This document shows, one piece after another, positions 9,376 through 18,863 of a DNA stretch of 64,000 nucleotides. The notes below the pieces were generated by a model. That model saw only the letters and a program-made list of their open reading frames with translations, did no database searches and had not been told where the DNA came from. How positions within the stretch are numbered: position 1 is the first letter of the stretch; the number at the start of each line of letters is the position of its first letter. A program made the position numbers and the translations under genes. Origin of the DNA: Codonopsis lanceolata (taxonomy: Eukaryota; Streptophyta; Magnoliopsida; Asterales; Campanulaceae); assembly GCA_013146195.2 (NCBI GenBank), contig CM028382.1, positions 54,528,430 to 54,592,429 of the forward strand, written 5' to 3'.

Positions 9376-12263
9376 CTAATAGTCAAATGATACTCTGCCT
9401 CTGCTCAAGCCACCTCCCTTGACTCGGGGGCCCAACGTGCCATCAGGTCTGCGTATTCGTCCCCTGCTTTGGGCGCGGCTCGATCCTACGTCCGCATCAT
9501 CATCATCATCATCAATGCGACGCCTGGCCTGCCGCATAACATCATTGCTTCGACAAGAAAAGTCATCCATCAGACGCTGATAGAGTTTGTTGATGCCGAC
9601 GAAGCCCCGCAACAGTCTCTTGTATGTGGACACCTTGACTTGAAAAAAAAAAGAGGGAGCATCAATAAAAAAAGAGGCATCAGTCAATAAAAAAAAAGAG
9701 TGATAAAAATACCGTGCGGGCCTGATCAGGGACGCGGTACTCCTCAGGAATCTCCACATCAGGAAGAACCTCCCTTATGAGCCTACCATCTCGCCGGTAT
9801 GGGAAGGATGAAAAGGCATCGTCGGGCATGGAAAACTCAAGCCGTGCATCCAGAACAGAATGAGAAGACCCAGCCCAAGCACCATCAACAGATGCACGTC
9901 TCCCGATCACTGGAGAATGAGGAGGAGGATGGAGCATTGTCCTCAAAAAGTCTTCATAGGCTATCACCGGGAAATCACTCGCAGGCATCTCATACTTGGA
10001 CAAGTACTGAAGCCGGTTTGGTATACAATCTGGATCGATCACATTCGGAGGAGGTGGAGGAGGTGCCACCGGGGCTACTGAAAATGGAACATGCTGACGG
10101 TTGACCTGCTCACCCATATACAAAGAGTCGCACATAATAGACACCATCAAAATTCGGCAACGACTCAATAGTAGGGTAACCTCGATCGGCCCTACCAGAT
10201 TCCGCCAAGGGAGCAAAGTCACTGAACCAGAAGTCGAGCTTGCCACCCTGTTCTGCAGCCCTAGTGACTCAACATAATGGCCTCTGGCGTCCTTTTCTTT
10301 CCGATTCGCATTTACAAATTTGACCAGATACGGTGGGCCAAGGACATCGCTGCACAGAGGGCCCGGTACAAAGTCAAACACAGAGTAAGCCTATACCTGA
10401 AAAAAAAACAGAGAGGTAAAAGTCAGCAAAAGAAAAAAAAGAAAAGAAAAAAAATATGTGAAAAAATATATATATGCTGATAAAAGAAAAAAATATACCT
10501 CCCAGGCAGGGGCAAAACCAGTCATAACCTTTGAGTCATTCCAACTCAATTTATCCATGCAAAAGTAAAGCTCAGCCAAACCCGCCTGCCCCCAGTCATA
10601 GTCGATCACATGGTCCAGGTCTCGAAGGCAGCCCAGCAGAGAGACCCTCAGGGTAGTGGATGCATTGGCAAAAAGAGACGTGTCGAAGAAAAAGAATAAA
10701 AATGTCCGGCAACACGCGTCACAGCAACGCTATCTCCGGCATCAACCTGCCCAGCATTTTCTAGAAGCCACTTCTTCACGCTGGGAATGGTCACCTCATC
10801 AGCTGTCTTGTACTCGGGCACGAACCCCAAAAGGTCCTCCACCTCGTCATGACGCTCGCGGAGAGTATAATCTGGTCAGATTTCGCCTAATCTTGGTAGA
10901 AATACCAGTAATAGCCGTAAAGTCGCAGGGAGTCATGGTGATCTCTCCCCAGCTAAGGTGGAAAGTGTGGGTGGTATCCCACCGAAATTCGAAAGATGAC
11001 TCAGCAGCGGAAGGGAGTAAAGGCCCGCAGGAAGACTCCCAAGCCCGTCTCATCTACCAAAACTTGGGCTGGCAAAGGCATCGAATGATATATATCAGAT
11101 ACTCTGACACAAGTGGCCCTGGCCTTGTCCAAGACCCCGCGCTCCTGGAAAAGAAAAAACAAAAAGAAGAAAATAAAGGTAAGTATCCCACAAACCCTTT
11201 TCTTCTTGCACATTCAATACATCAGATTTTTCAAAAAAAAAAAAAAAAAGAAAAAAAATATACATATATATTTGTACATTAAAAATTGTTTTTGCACATA
11301 AAAATACATATTATCATTTTTAAGTGTCATAATAATATATAAAAATATACTTTGCATAAATGTACATGTCAACATGTTAGAAAAAAAAGAGAGATAAAAT
11401 ATATACTTTGCATTTAAATATGCATGCCACATTTCTTTTATTTTCACCTTAAAAAAAAAAGATTCAAAGAAAGAAAAAAAAAAGAACATCTCAATGTATA
11501 TTTAGCATCATATTTGCATTAAGATAAAGTAGTCCATGCATCCATAATTTGCATTTATCATTTAATAAGCAGTATTAGGAATGCGCGAAAAAGAAAATAA
11601 AATGCCACCTGCCATGGAAAAATAATATCTGCTGGGCATTTCTTATATTCCTACAGCATTATCATGCATAAAAAATAAATTCGGATGCCTGAAATATATC
11701 TGTTTTGTCTTGCATATATCCGAAAATATATCCGAAAAATGTGTCCAGAAAAATTTGCATTTCATTCCGAAAATTCCATCATGTGAATATATGCCATGTA
11801 AAAATATTTTTAGATCTTAAACATGCATCATATAGCCTTATTTGCTTTAACATTATAAATCATGCATAGTAGAGTCAAATAGTAACTACTAGTTCGATTT
11901 GGGCATCGCATAAATAAATTATTCAAAATTCATGCATTATTACTGAAATTGCATCATTTTAGTCCATAAATCACATGCATAAATATCATAAGCTGCATAC
12001 ATATACTCCAAAAGTCCAGAACAACACAGAAAATGAGCAGATCTGAAAAATTAACCAAATGGGTGGAAGGAAGTTATACTCACATTGGGATCAGGAAGAT
12101 TCGAGATATGTTTGTACCAATCTCGCACCAGATTGCCCCAGTCATGTTTCGAATAATAATAACCAACATGATTCCGAACCAAAGTAGGAAGTTCTTTCTT
12201 TTCCTCACCAGATTCCGGGTCCATTGGTGCTTTTCCTTTCCTAGATCTAGAGGAAGAAACCAT
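9376..12263 (-). pseudogene. antisense plant-mobile-domain (PMD) protein, multi-exon, partly decayed
   Basis: Exon 1 runs from ATG 12263 (MVSSSRSRKGKAPMDPESGE) to a GTGAGT donor near 12083; an upstream leader intron (CGACGAG/GTAAGC near 12350 to ..CACAG at 12264) is likely. Later exons: 11143 to ~10640 (MPLPAQVLVDET, FHLSWGEITMTPCDFTAITG, the PMD core; two frameshifts), 10609-10500 (DYDWGQAGLAELYFCMDKLS; donor GAG/GTATAT), 10400-9712 (SDVLGPPYLVKF, a Pro-rich run, YLSKYEMPASDF) and ~9635-9376, which ends with a poly-Asp run encoded by an ATC repeat and an Arg/Gly-rich tail. PMD proteins are nuclear and linked to TE silencing when domesticated; this copy sits inside a Tat element. Exon borders are inferred. 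Confidence 0.65.
11160..12080. other. AT-rich stretch, probably first long intron of the antisense PMD gene
   Basis: About 0.9 kb of AT-rich DNA with A-runs and repeated ATATATTT/TGCAT patterns and no reading frame of note. It lies between a good donor (12083) and a good acceptor (11144) of the antisense gene, so intron is the simplest reading. Confidence 0.5.
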
Positions 12264-12754
12264 CTGTGCAGAAAAACAAAAATTTTGGCGAAAGAAAATT
12301 GAGAAAAGGAGAGAAAATGAAAAAAGAAAAAAAAAATAGAAAGCTTACCTCGTCGGCTATGGAAGGAACTGAAGCAGAAGCAGAGAAAAGGAAATGAAAC
12401 TTCCTTTCTCCCGTAAGTGAAGAAGAAAGGGAGGAAAAAGTGAAACTTTCACTTTTCCCCCTCCAAACAGTTCAGCATCAGCACTTAAATCCTCAAAGTT
12501 TCAAAGCTGCAAAGTGGTCCCTAAGACTTAACAGAAAGTTAACAAAAGCAATTTTGTTAATCACATTCGATGGCCTTTCACCCAAGAAGCAAAGGAAAGC
12601 TCATGGCTCCAGCAAGTCAGCCGCTAGACAAACAGAAAAGTCAGAAAACTCAGCGTCAAAGGTAAGTTCCTTTTCCTTTTGAAAAAAAAAACAATCAAAG
12701 AAAAGAAAAAAAAATGCAAAAAAATAAAAGAACAAGAACAAAAATCCCCAGCAG

Positions 12755-12830
12755 AGGTGAACTACGTTTGGTCTGATTCCTTGAATAGGGATACGTAGGC
12801 AGCCTATTTCGGTAGGCACGACCATCACAA
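12755..12830 (+). repeat. Tat 3'-region direct repeat, copy 1
   Basis: Contains CTACGTTTGGTCTGATTCCT followed by GGGATACGTAGGCAGCC and a glycine-rich-looking GGTAGG tail. The unit recurs at 13446-13522. Such units are common just upstream of the 3' LTR in Tat-type elements. Confidence 0.75.
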
Positions 12831-13445
12831 AAAAAAAAAAAAAAAAAAGATGAAAGAAAGAGAGAATAAATTCCCCAGCAAGAGTGGCAAAAATACCAAG
12901 ATCAGCCGAATCCGCGGCAGCCACCCCGGCGCAAAAGGTAAGTCATGTATAGTATTCTTACCTTGACTATTAGAATAATTTCCTTTTAAGGAAAGTTTGC
13001 TTGTAAATAAAAGAAAAATCTTTTTCAAAAGGTTTTGTTTCAAAAAAAAAAAAGAGGAATATTTTTTTTTTAAAAAAAAAGAAGGAAGAAGAAAAGAAAA
13101 ATCTTCGTCGTATCTAATCGGTTTCGGTCGGTTGGATACAGTTTTTGAAAAATTTGAAGAAAGTTCTTTATCGTATTCGATGTCGGGTATTGATCGGTCG
13201 AGTACAGTTTTCAAAAATCTGAAGGTCCTCTTATTGTGTTTGGAAGAAAGGTATTAACCAGCCAGACACAATTTTGAGATTGATCTCTTAACATATTTCA
13301 GCGACATGTATTGACCGGTTGAAATATGGTTTTCGAAATACACAAAAATCTTCATACCGTATTTGACAACGGTTTCGGACCGGAAGAATACGGCTTTTCG
13401 AAAAACATGAAAATCTTTTCTTCAATTGGTTGTTTGTTTTGGCTT

Positions 13446-13522
13446 AGGCCGAACTACGTTTGGTCTGATTCCTTTTATTAAGGGATACATAGGCAGCCTA
13501 CATTAGTAGGTCCGACCATCAG
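13446..13522 (+). repeat. Tat 3'-region direct repeat, copy 2
   Basis: Second copy of the unit at 12755-12830, about 690 bp downstream, with a few substitutions. Between the copies (12830-13446) there is A-rich sequence and three diverged ~70-bp repeats (TCGGTCGGTTGGATACAG-like near 13120, 13190 and 13310) with no coding potential. Confidence 0.75.
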
Positions 13523-13914
13523 AGCATTCAATTTGCATATCTGCTTCAAAACTGCGATAACCTGCTATAACTGACTAAAAATGTCTAGGATATGGAGGTT
13601 TGATAAATTCTGCATTATAAGCGCTACTGCTGCATATTTCTCCCTCGTTTTGAAATGAAGCGAAATTGGAGAGTCTATTCTTATCAACGATGTTCGTCTA
13701 ATCGAAGTGCGGGTTACAGTAGACTCCATCGTTGAGGGGCTCTAGACACCCCAATTTCGTACCCTCGGTATGTGACAGGACATAAAATATCAAGACACGT
13801 TAAAACATTAACAAATGTCAAGTTCTGAGGTCAAAAGTGCAAAAGGACAAAGCAGGATGCGCAAAAGGACGAACTGCAGGGACCTAAGTGCTAAAAAAGG
13901 ACCAAGGTTTGAAA

Positions 13915-14130
13915 TTTGGGCACGGCTACCAAAAGATTTGGGCATGGCGCCCAAAATGAAGGGGGATGGTGCCCAAATTGCTTCCCCAGCCACTGTTCAT
14001 CACATTTTTGACGTAAAATGCAACTTTTCCAACGTAAGGTACAACCGTTTGCAGCACAGAAAAGGAAATGGGCGTGGCTCCCTACAAATTTGGGCATGGC
14101 GCCCAAATTCCTATAGCATGGCGCCTAAAC
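13915..14130 (+). promoter_or_regulatory. LTR U3 cluster of palindromic GGGC..GCCC motifs
   Basis: Variants of TTTGGGCATGGCGCCCAAA occur at about 13915-13980 and 14070-14130, up to ~330 bp upstream of the TATA box. The same motif is found upstream of the antisense TATA box at 8817. Repetition and position suggest a promoter element of the LTR. Confidence 0.55.
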
Positions 14131-14252
14131 TGATTTCCTTCAGCGCACAGTCTTCAAACAGTTGCCACAAAGTGCAAACTCTTCAGCGCGGTGTACAGCC
14201 ATTTGATGCACAGTGAAGGAATTTTAATTCATGCCGTGTCCCTGATTCAGCC

Positions 14253-14260
14253 TATAAATA
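14253..14260 (+). promoter_or_regulatory. LTR TATA box
   Basis: CCTATAAATAGAGGC is a strong plant TATA box and is placed centrally in the LTR, separating U3 from R. Transcription would begin near 14285. Confidence 0.7.
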
Positions 14261-15310
14261 GAGGCTTCAGTCGATCATTTTGAGCACACATTCCTGCGTA
14301 AAAGCTTCTCCACGTTAATGTTACGCTGGAGAATTAGAGAGCGGTGTGAGATAGTGAGAGATCACCTCTAAAGCCTCGAAACCCTGCCAAACTTCCTCCA
14401 AACACAAATCCAACCGATAGAAGTGTACCTTAGCCCCCCAGCTAGGTATCCACCCCCTTTCCCCGGTCCAAAAATCGTGGAAAGAGCAGTTGCTCTGCCC
14501 GATTTAAAAGGCCAAATCAGCCAGTAGTAAGCCGTTACTCTGCCCGATTTCAGCCTACTTCCAGTCAAACAAACAACCAAACACAAACAGTTACCCTGCC
14601 CCGATCCCGAGGCCGAAAAGTAACTTTCAGAGCAGTCACGCTGCGCAAATTCACACAACACAACACACAACTTCAACAACAACAAAAAGACTCTCTCTCT
14701 CCGAGGGACAGAGCGAGCACACCCTAGGCCGTCTGTAAGTTTTTATTTTTAAGTCTTTCATTTGTTTGTAATAGTATTATTTCCAGTCCGGCCCAATGTA
14801 GCCCTATAAGCAGTTGTGCTACCCAGATTTAATTAAGAAATAGTACTAAATGTAGCCGTTATTATGGCAAAAATGTTTTTAGATAGATTTGTAATTATTT
14901 ACTTTATTTATTTAGTAAAGTCTCTATTTGTAATAGTATTATTTCCCGTCCGGTTCAATATAAATATATAAGTAGTTATGCTGCCCGGATTTTGTTAGGA
15001 AATAATACTAAATGTAGCCGTTACTATGGCCGAATATTTTCAAGTATATTTGTAATTGTTTGTAAAAGAGTCTGTTGCAAGTCTGTAAATAATATAGATG
15101 TAATGGATGTATTTGTAGGAAGTTAATGATTTATTTATATGTTTAATAAATATAACAAAAAGCATACTTTAGCCAAAAACAGTTTTGAGACTGAAAGGGC
15201 GAGTTGGGTGCCTAGCACCTTCCTAACTCGTAACTTAGCCTCCGAACCCGTTTTCTTCATCTCTGGTTTTCTTTTTCTGGTTTTGCTTTATTTTTGCCTT
15301 AAAATAAAGA

Positions 15311-15322
15311 TGGCGACTCTAA
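15311..15322 (+). promoter_or_regulatory. primer-binding-site-like motif after LTR
   Basis: TGGCGACTCT follows the LTR by a few bases and matches the start of PBSs often seen in Tat/Ogre elements (I believe tRNA-Arg type). The match fails after about 10 bases, so the site is decayed or fortuitous. Confidence 0.45.
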
Positions 15323-15348
15323 AAACATTTTGGATCCAGTGGGGCCTC

Positions 15349-15880
15349 GCAACATCTTTCTTTGCACTTTCACGTTCTCCCCTAAAAAAGGAAGAATGGG
15401 AATGGAAAGGTGATGTATTCCTATGTCTTGGTATCCCCTAAACAAGGGATAACTTGACGTAGAAAACCCAAAGCACTCATAGTGATCCGAAATAGGCCAT
15501 AAGGCTATTTTTCATAAAATCCATAATGGGGGCGCTGCAACATTCCTTCCTTGCACTTTCACGTTTTCCCCTAAAAAAGGGAAAATGGGAATAGAAGGGT
15601 GATGCCTTCCCATATCCTGATATCCCCTAAAAAAGGGATAACTTGATGCGGGAAACCCATAGCTCCCATATTAGATCAAAAATCCACTAAAGGCAACCGA
15701 GGCGCATTCCAACGCGCTATTCCGACAGCACTCCTCCCGCACTTTTGATTTCGTCCTCCCCTAGACAAGGGAGGCTGGAACGGGAGCAGTGGATGTCACC
15801 GCATCCGCACGGACGCGCACCCCTATCCAAGGGCGCGCGGGGCGCGGGAGCACATTCCCGGGAACCCACACAAGGATCCT
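15349..15880 (+). repeat. 188-bp tandem repeats, three diverging copies
   Basis: Units start near 15349, 15537 and 15725. The first two share GCACTTTCACGTT, CCCCTAAAAAAGG and GGATAACTTGA; the third is strongly diverged and GC-rich but keeps the layout (CGCACTTTTGATTTCGTCC, CCCCTAGACAAGGGAGG). Amplified tandem repeats in the leader are known in Retand-type elements. The array is cut near 15880 by copia sequence. Confidence 0.75.
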
Positions 15881-15884
15881 CACT

Positions 15885-16719
15885 CGAAGAGGCCAAATTA
15901 CAATCACTTTGCTCATTCGAATTCCAATTTTGACTTTTCTTTTTCGGATTAGTACAATCCCTTTTAAAATGCTCAGTTTCACCACAATTGTAACAAGTTC
16001 TATGTAGTTGTCTAGAAACTGATCTACCCTTGCTTCCACCTTCTTCATTTTCAAAATTCTGTTTTTTCCCTTGGTTTTTATCTTGATAATGTTTTTTTCT
16101 CTCAAGCATCCTACCCCTCACCATATGAACCTCACCGGTGTTTGATTTACCATTGTTAACTTTCAAATCCAATTCTTTGCCTTTTAAACTAGATATCATC
16201 GTATCAAGTGTGATCTTATCCCTACCATACTTAATAGTAGATTTCACGTCAGCATAAATATCATGTATAACATTTAAAAACATAATCGAAGAATAATTAT
16301 CAATGTGTTCATCACCAGTTTGTTTTATATCTTCAACCAACTTGGTAAAAGCATCAACATTGTCTTCCATGTCTTTGCTAAGATCCAATTTAAAATTGAA
16401 ATTTTTTTCTAGGAGATAAATTTTACTTGGCAATGTTTTTTCAAAATATATTTGTTCCAATTTTTCCCAAAGACTCTTAGCATGTGCATGTTCACCACAT
16501 TTCTGAATAACCGTTTTGGACAGATTCAAGATAATCGAGGAGTAGGCAGATTCATCCATTTAAGTTATGGCATCTTCAGAAGTGTCTTTAGCATATTTTA
16601 AAGTTATGGTCTTGAAAACATTTTCTTTAATTAAAATGTTTTTCATCTTCTTTTGCCACATAGAAAAATCAGTTTTCTCATTAAAAGGTTCCAAGCTATA
16701 ATTAGATGAAGAACCTATT
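15885..16719 (-). pseudogene. copia gag polyprotein, truncated (UBN2-type, CCHC knuckle)
   Basis: Minus-strand frame: SLEPFNEKTDFSMWQKKM near the start, a stop at about 16560, then MDESAYSSIILNLSKTVIQK, LWEKLEQIYFEKTLPSKIYL, and near the end a zinc knuckle C-Y-N-C-G-E-T-E-H-F-K-R-D-C around 15995-15955. This is the usual copia capsid-nucleocapsid arrangement. The expected start codon reads ATA at 16717-16719. After about 15885 the frame runs on into unrelated GC-rich repeat sequence, so its C-terminal ~50 residues are not gag. Confidence 0.85.
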
Positions 16720-17035
16720 TAGAGAAACAACACAAAATCAATTAATCAAACCAAATCATAATTTATAAAAAGTTTTGAAACAAGAATTTTTAATCACCAA
16801 AAAAATTCAAGCAAGCAAATCTCAACTAAACAATAGCTGTTTAAATAGAGCAACAATCAAGTAAATAATTACGAGACAATATTTTTTTATATGACAGATT
16901 AAACATGGATTCAATCAATAATAATAATAAAAATAACGTAATTATTTCGAGATGAAAGAAGCTCACCCAATAAACTTTTAGAGTTACCGTTTTTGGATCG
17001 AAGGAGACTCTACCATTTCACAGTACGGAACGCGG

Positions 17036-17048
17036 GCTCTGATACCAC
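17036..17048 (-). promoter_or_regulatory. primer-binding site of copia A (initiator Met tRNA)
   Basis: The minus strand reads TGGTATCAGAGC, the standard initiator-methionine tRNA complement of plant copia elements, immediately next to the LTR end. Confidence 0.85.
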
Positions 17049-17050
17049 TT

Positions 17051-17834
17051 ATATCACACTGCCCGGAACGAACTTGAACAGAAACGGGGCTTCTGAATTA
17101 ATCAAATAATTACAACCTCCTATCAACTAATGCAATAATACAAATATCTAAACAATTAAGATCCTCATGTACTTCGAACACCAACACGGTTCTGCTTCTG
17201 CAAAAACAATGTTAGATAGAAAAACAATGACTGAACATAGTATAAAAGAAAGGAGATGAAGAGCTTTGCTAAAGATGCTGTGACCCTAGCACGACTTGCC
17301 TTCATCGACCACAAAGGTCTAGGCTACAAGCTCTTCGGCTCAGATTCCTTTTACCGACCAAATTCCACAAAAGAGACCACAATAAACCCAACAACTATCC
17401 ACCAAGGTTAGAGCCACAAAGTCGGTCCGACCAACACTCTCTGGCAACACAACGAGGGAGAAGAAACCGGTGAACAATTAGCCACAAATCACCGATGCAA
17501 TGAGAAACAATCGGGGAAGATAACCTCCGCTCACTCACCGTATCACACAGGGAAGAACCCGTCTTCCGTCACAGAAAAAGATGAAGAAGAAGAAGAATGG
17601 AGGCTGATCTTGTTCTCTCTCTCTCACTACTCACAAATTACACCCATAAAGTGGCTACCAAAGAGGGAGTATATATACCAAAGTCAACAGGTCAATCAAG
17701 GAGTGATTGAAGGAGTTAATAAGGAAAGGAGTAACCGGTTGAGCAAGTTACCAAAGGGGAATGGGCCAACCGATTTTTGGGCTCAAGGAAGGTTAAAAGG
17801 CTGCCACCAAATTGGGCTTCCAATTTTAACATCA
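17051..17834 (-). mobile_element. 5' LTR of copia A
   Basis: On the minus strand it starts TGATGTTAAAATTGG at 17834 and ends just before the PBS. A TATATATAC TATA box lies at 17670-17677, followed by a GA-rich leader (GAGAGAGAGAGA). It also carries a GC-balanced R/U5 part. There is no second copy in the window, so the 5' border relies on the TG start and the change in composition. Confidence 0.65.
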
Positions 17835-17904
17835 CCAAAACCAGATTGATCTCTCCATCGTGTTCTTCTATGTGTGTGTTTTTGGGTGGGTGTTGTGGTG
17901 TAGG

Positions 17905-18150
17905 TAGTGGGAAGAGCAACACGTCGCTTTTGGTGTTTTTTCGGGGTTGGGGGTGCAAAGAACAACGTCTATGCTTCTGGTGTTTTCTCTGGGTCGGGAG
18001 TGCAAGGAATAACATCTATGATAAAATGTTTGGGGGGAAAGAGGGGGGAGGGTTTGGGACTTTGGGGTAGGCTGGCAAGAGCAACCCACAGCACATCGCT
18101 TTTGGTGTTTTCTTACGGTTGTATGTGTAAAGTGTGATCACTATGATAAA
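17905..18150 (+). repeat. degenerate ~46-bp minisatellite
   Basis: Units share a CAACA/TAACATCTATG..CTTTTGGTGTTTTC core followed by GGGT(T/C)GGG and GTGCAA. Units begin near 17916, 17962 and 18090, and AACATCTATGATAAAATG-like ends recur near 18010 and 18140. Strongly G/T-biased on this strand. No coding potential. Confidence 0.6.
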
Positions 18151-18533
18151 ATGCTGGCAGTCTTTGACATCTTTTACCAAAGGAGCAGTGTTTTTGTTAG
18201 TCCTTCCAGTTAAAGTGAGGGGGATCGGTGTTTTTGTCAGTCTGATTTTTCTACTGGTCCCAAAATCTGGGTGTACAATTTAGGTGTATTCTGTACTGTG
18301 AATAAGTCATTGGTCTGATTGGATTGATGAGCATCAGAACATGTAGGTCTCAAACACTCCATGGAAAGATCCACAAACTATTATTTATTCATTCATAAAA
18401 CAAATAAAATTGCAAAGGTCCCAAACATGTTACACTACAAATGAACTCGTTAAGCGTTGTGCAATGTGAAAGCAACATGGAGGCTCGTATCTTTCAATCA
18501 ACTACGAACAATTACATTTGCATGAAACCAATT
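18151..18533. other. non-coding spacer between copia elements
   Basis: AT-rich, without a reading frame or recognisable repeat. It includes two short related stretches (AGTGTTTTTGTTAGTC near 18188 and GTGTTTTTGTCAGTC near 18228), perhaps the last trace of the minisatellite. Confidence 0.4.
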
Positions 18534-18863
18534 TGACAAGAAACATAAGTGAAACAAAGGATTCTTGGATAAATCTGTTGAAGAGAAGAGATTTCTGTTG
18601 TTATTGAAAACTTAACAAAAACAATTACAAAGGCTGAAAAATATATATGAAACCCAATAACGGGAAGAAACTAATCACTAACAATAAAAATAAAAAAACA
18701 ACCTCTAATTATTAAAGTATTACATCCAAGCCCTTGTACTTTGCAACACAATAGAATTTAGGTATCTTTTTAGATTTGACTTCAATTCTCCAAACTTTGC
18801 GCTTGATCTAACTTTAGCCCCTTGTCTTAGGGTGTAACTGCAGTTGAGGTTGTTCTTATTAAT
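18534..18863 (-). repeat. 3' LTR of copia B (330 bp)
   Basis: Aligns along its length with 27776-28099, sharing for example ACAATAGAATTTAGGTATCT and CCAAACTTTGCGCTTGAT. On the minus strand it is preceded by a G-rich polypurine tract (TGTGGGGAGGG, plus-strand 18868-18880). Confidence 0.9.

Larger units (their letters stand above)
13741..15306 (+). mobile_element. Tat-type LTR, ~1.57 kb
   Basis: It is preceded by a purine-rich GAGGGGCTC and begins TCTAGACACCCCAATTT, matching the usual TGTAGACACCCC start of Tat LTRs with a mutated second base. It contains a TATA box at 14253-14260, a leader with CAACAACAAC runs, and two diverged ~190-bp direct repeats at about 14760-14880 and 14920-15050 (each with GTAATAGTATTATTTCC and a Pu/Py-rich CCGGCCCAATGTAG-like block). 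It ends just before TGGCGACTCT at 15311. Boundaries are good to about 10 bp. Confidence 0.68.
3159..15880 (+). mobile_element. decayed Ty3/gypsy Tat-type element with antisense genes, LTR and 5'UTR repeats
   Basis: The order is RNase H end, archaeal-type RNase H, integrase on the plus strand, then a long 3' region carrying two antisense gene remnants, then an LTR. The aRNase H plus a gene-bearing 3' region is typical of the Tat lineage (Retand/Ogre relatives). Oddly, the LTR at 13741-15306 has 3'-region sequence and a polypurine-like tract on its left, yet a PBS-like motif and 5'UTR-type tandem repeats on its right. This suggests two tandem copies sharing an LTR, or a recombined element. gag and most of RT are missing. 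Confidence 0.75.
15885..17834 (-). mobile_element. truncated Ty1/copia element A (5' LTR, PBS, gag)
   Basis: Read on the minus strand: LTR 17834-17051, initiator-Met-type PBS at 17048-17036, leader, gag from about 16719, and then an abrupt end near 15885 inside Tat leader repeats. Protease, integrase, RT and the 3' LTR are absent, so this is a truncated or recombined copy. Confidence 0.8.

Noticed and set aside
11214..11489. Phe-rich minus-strand frame and Lys-rich plus-strand frames around A/T runs
   Set aside because: Low-complexity translation of homopolymer runs inside a probable intron.
12601..13214. Long Phe/Leu-rich minus-strand frames
   Set aside because: Produced by poly-A runs of the plus strand; no domain, and the area is Tat 3' untranslated repeat.
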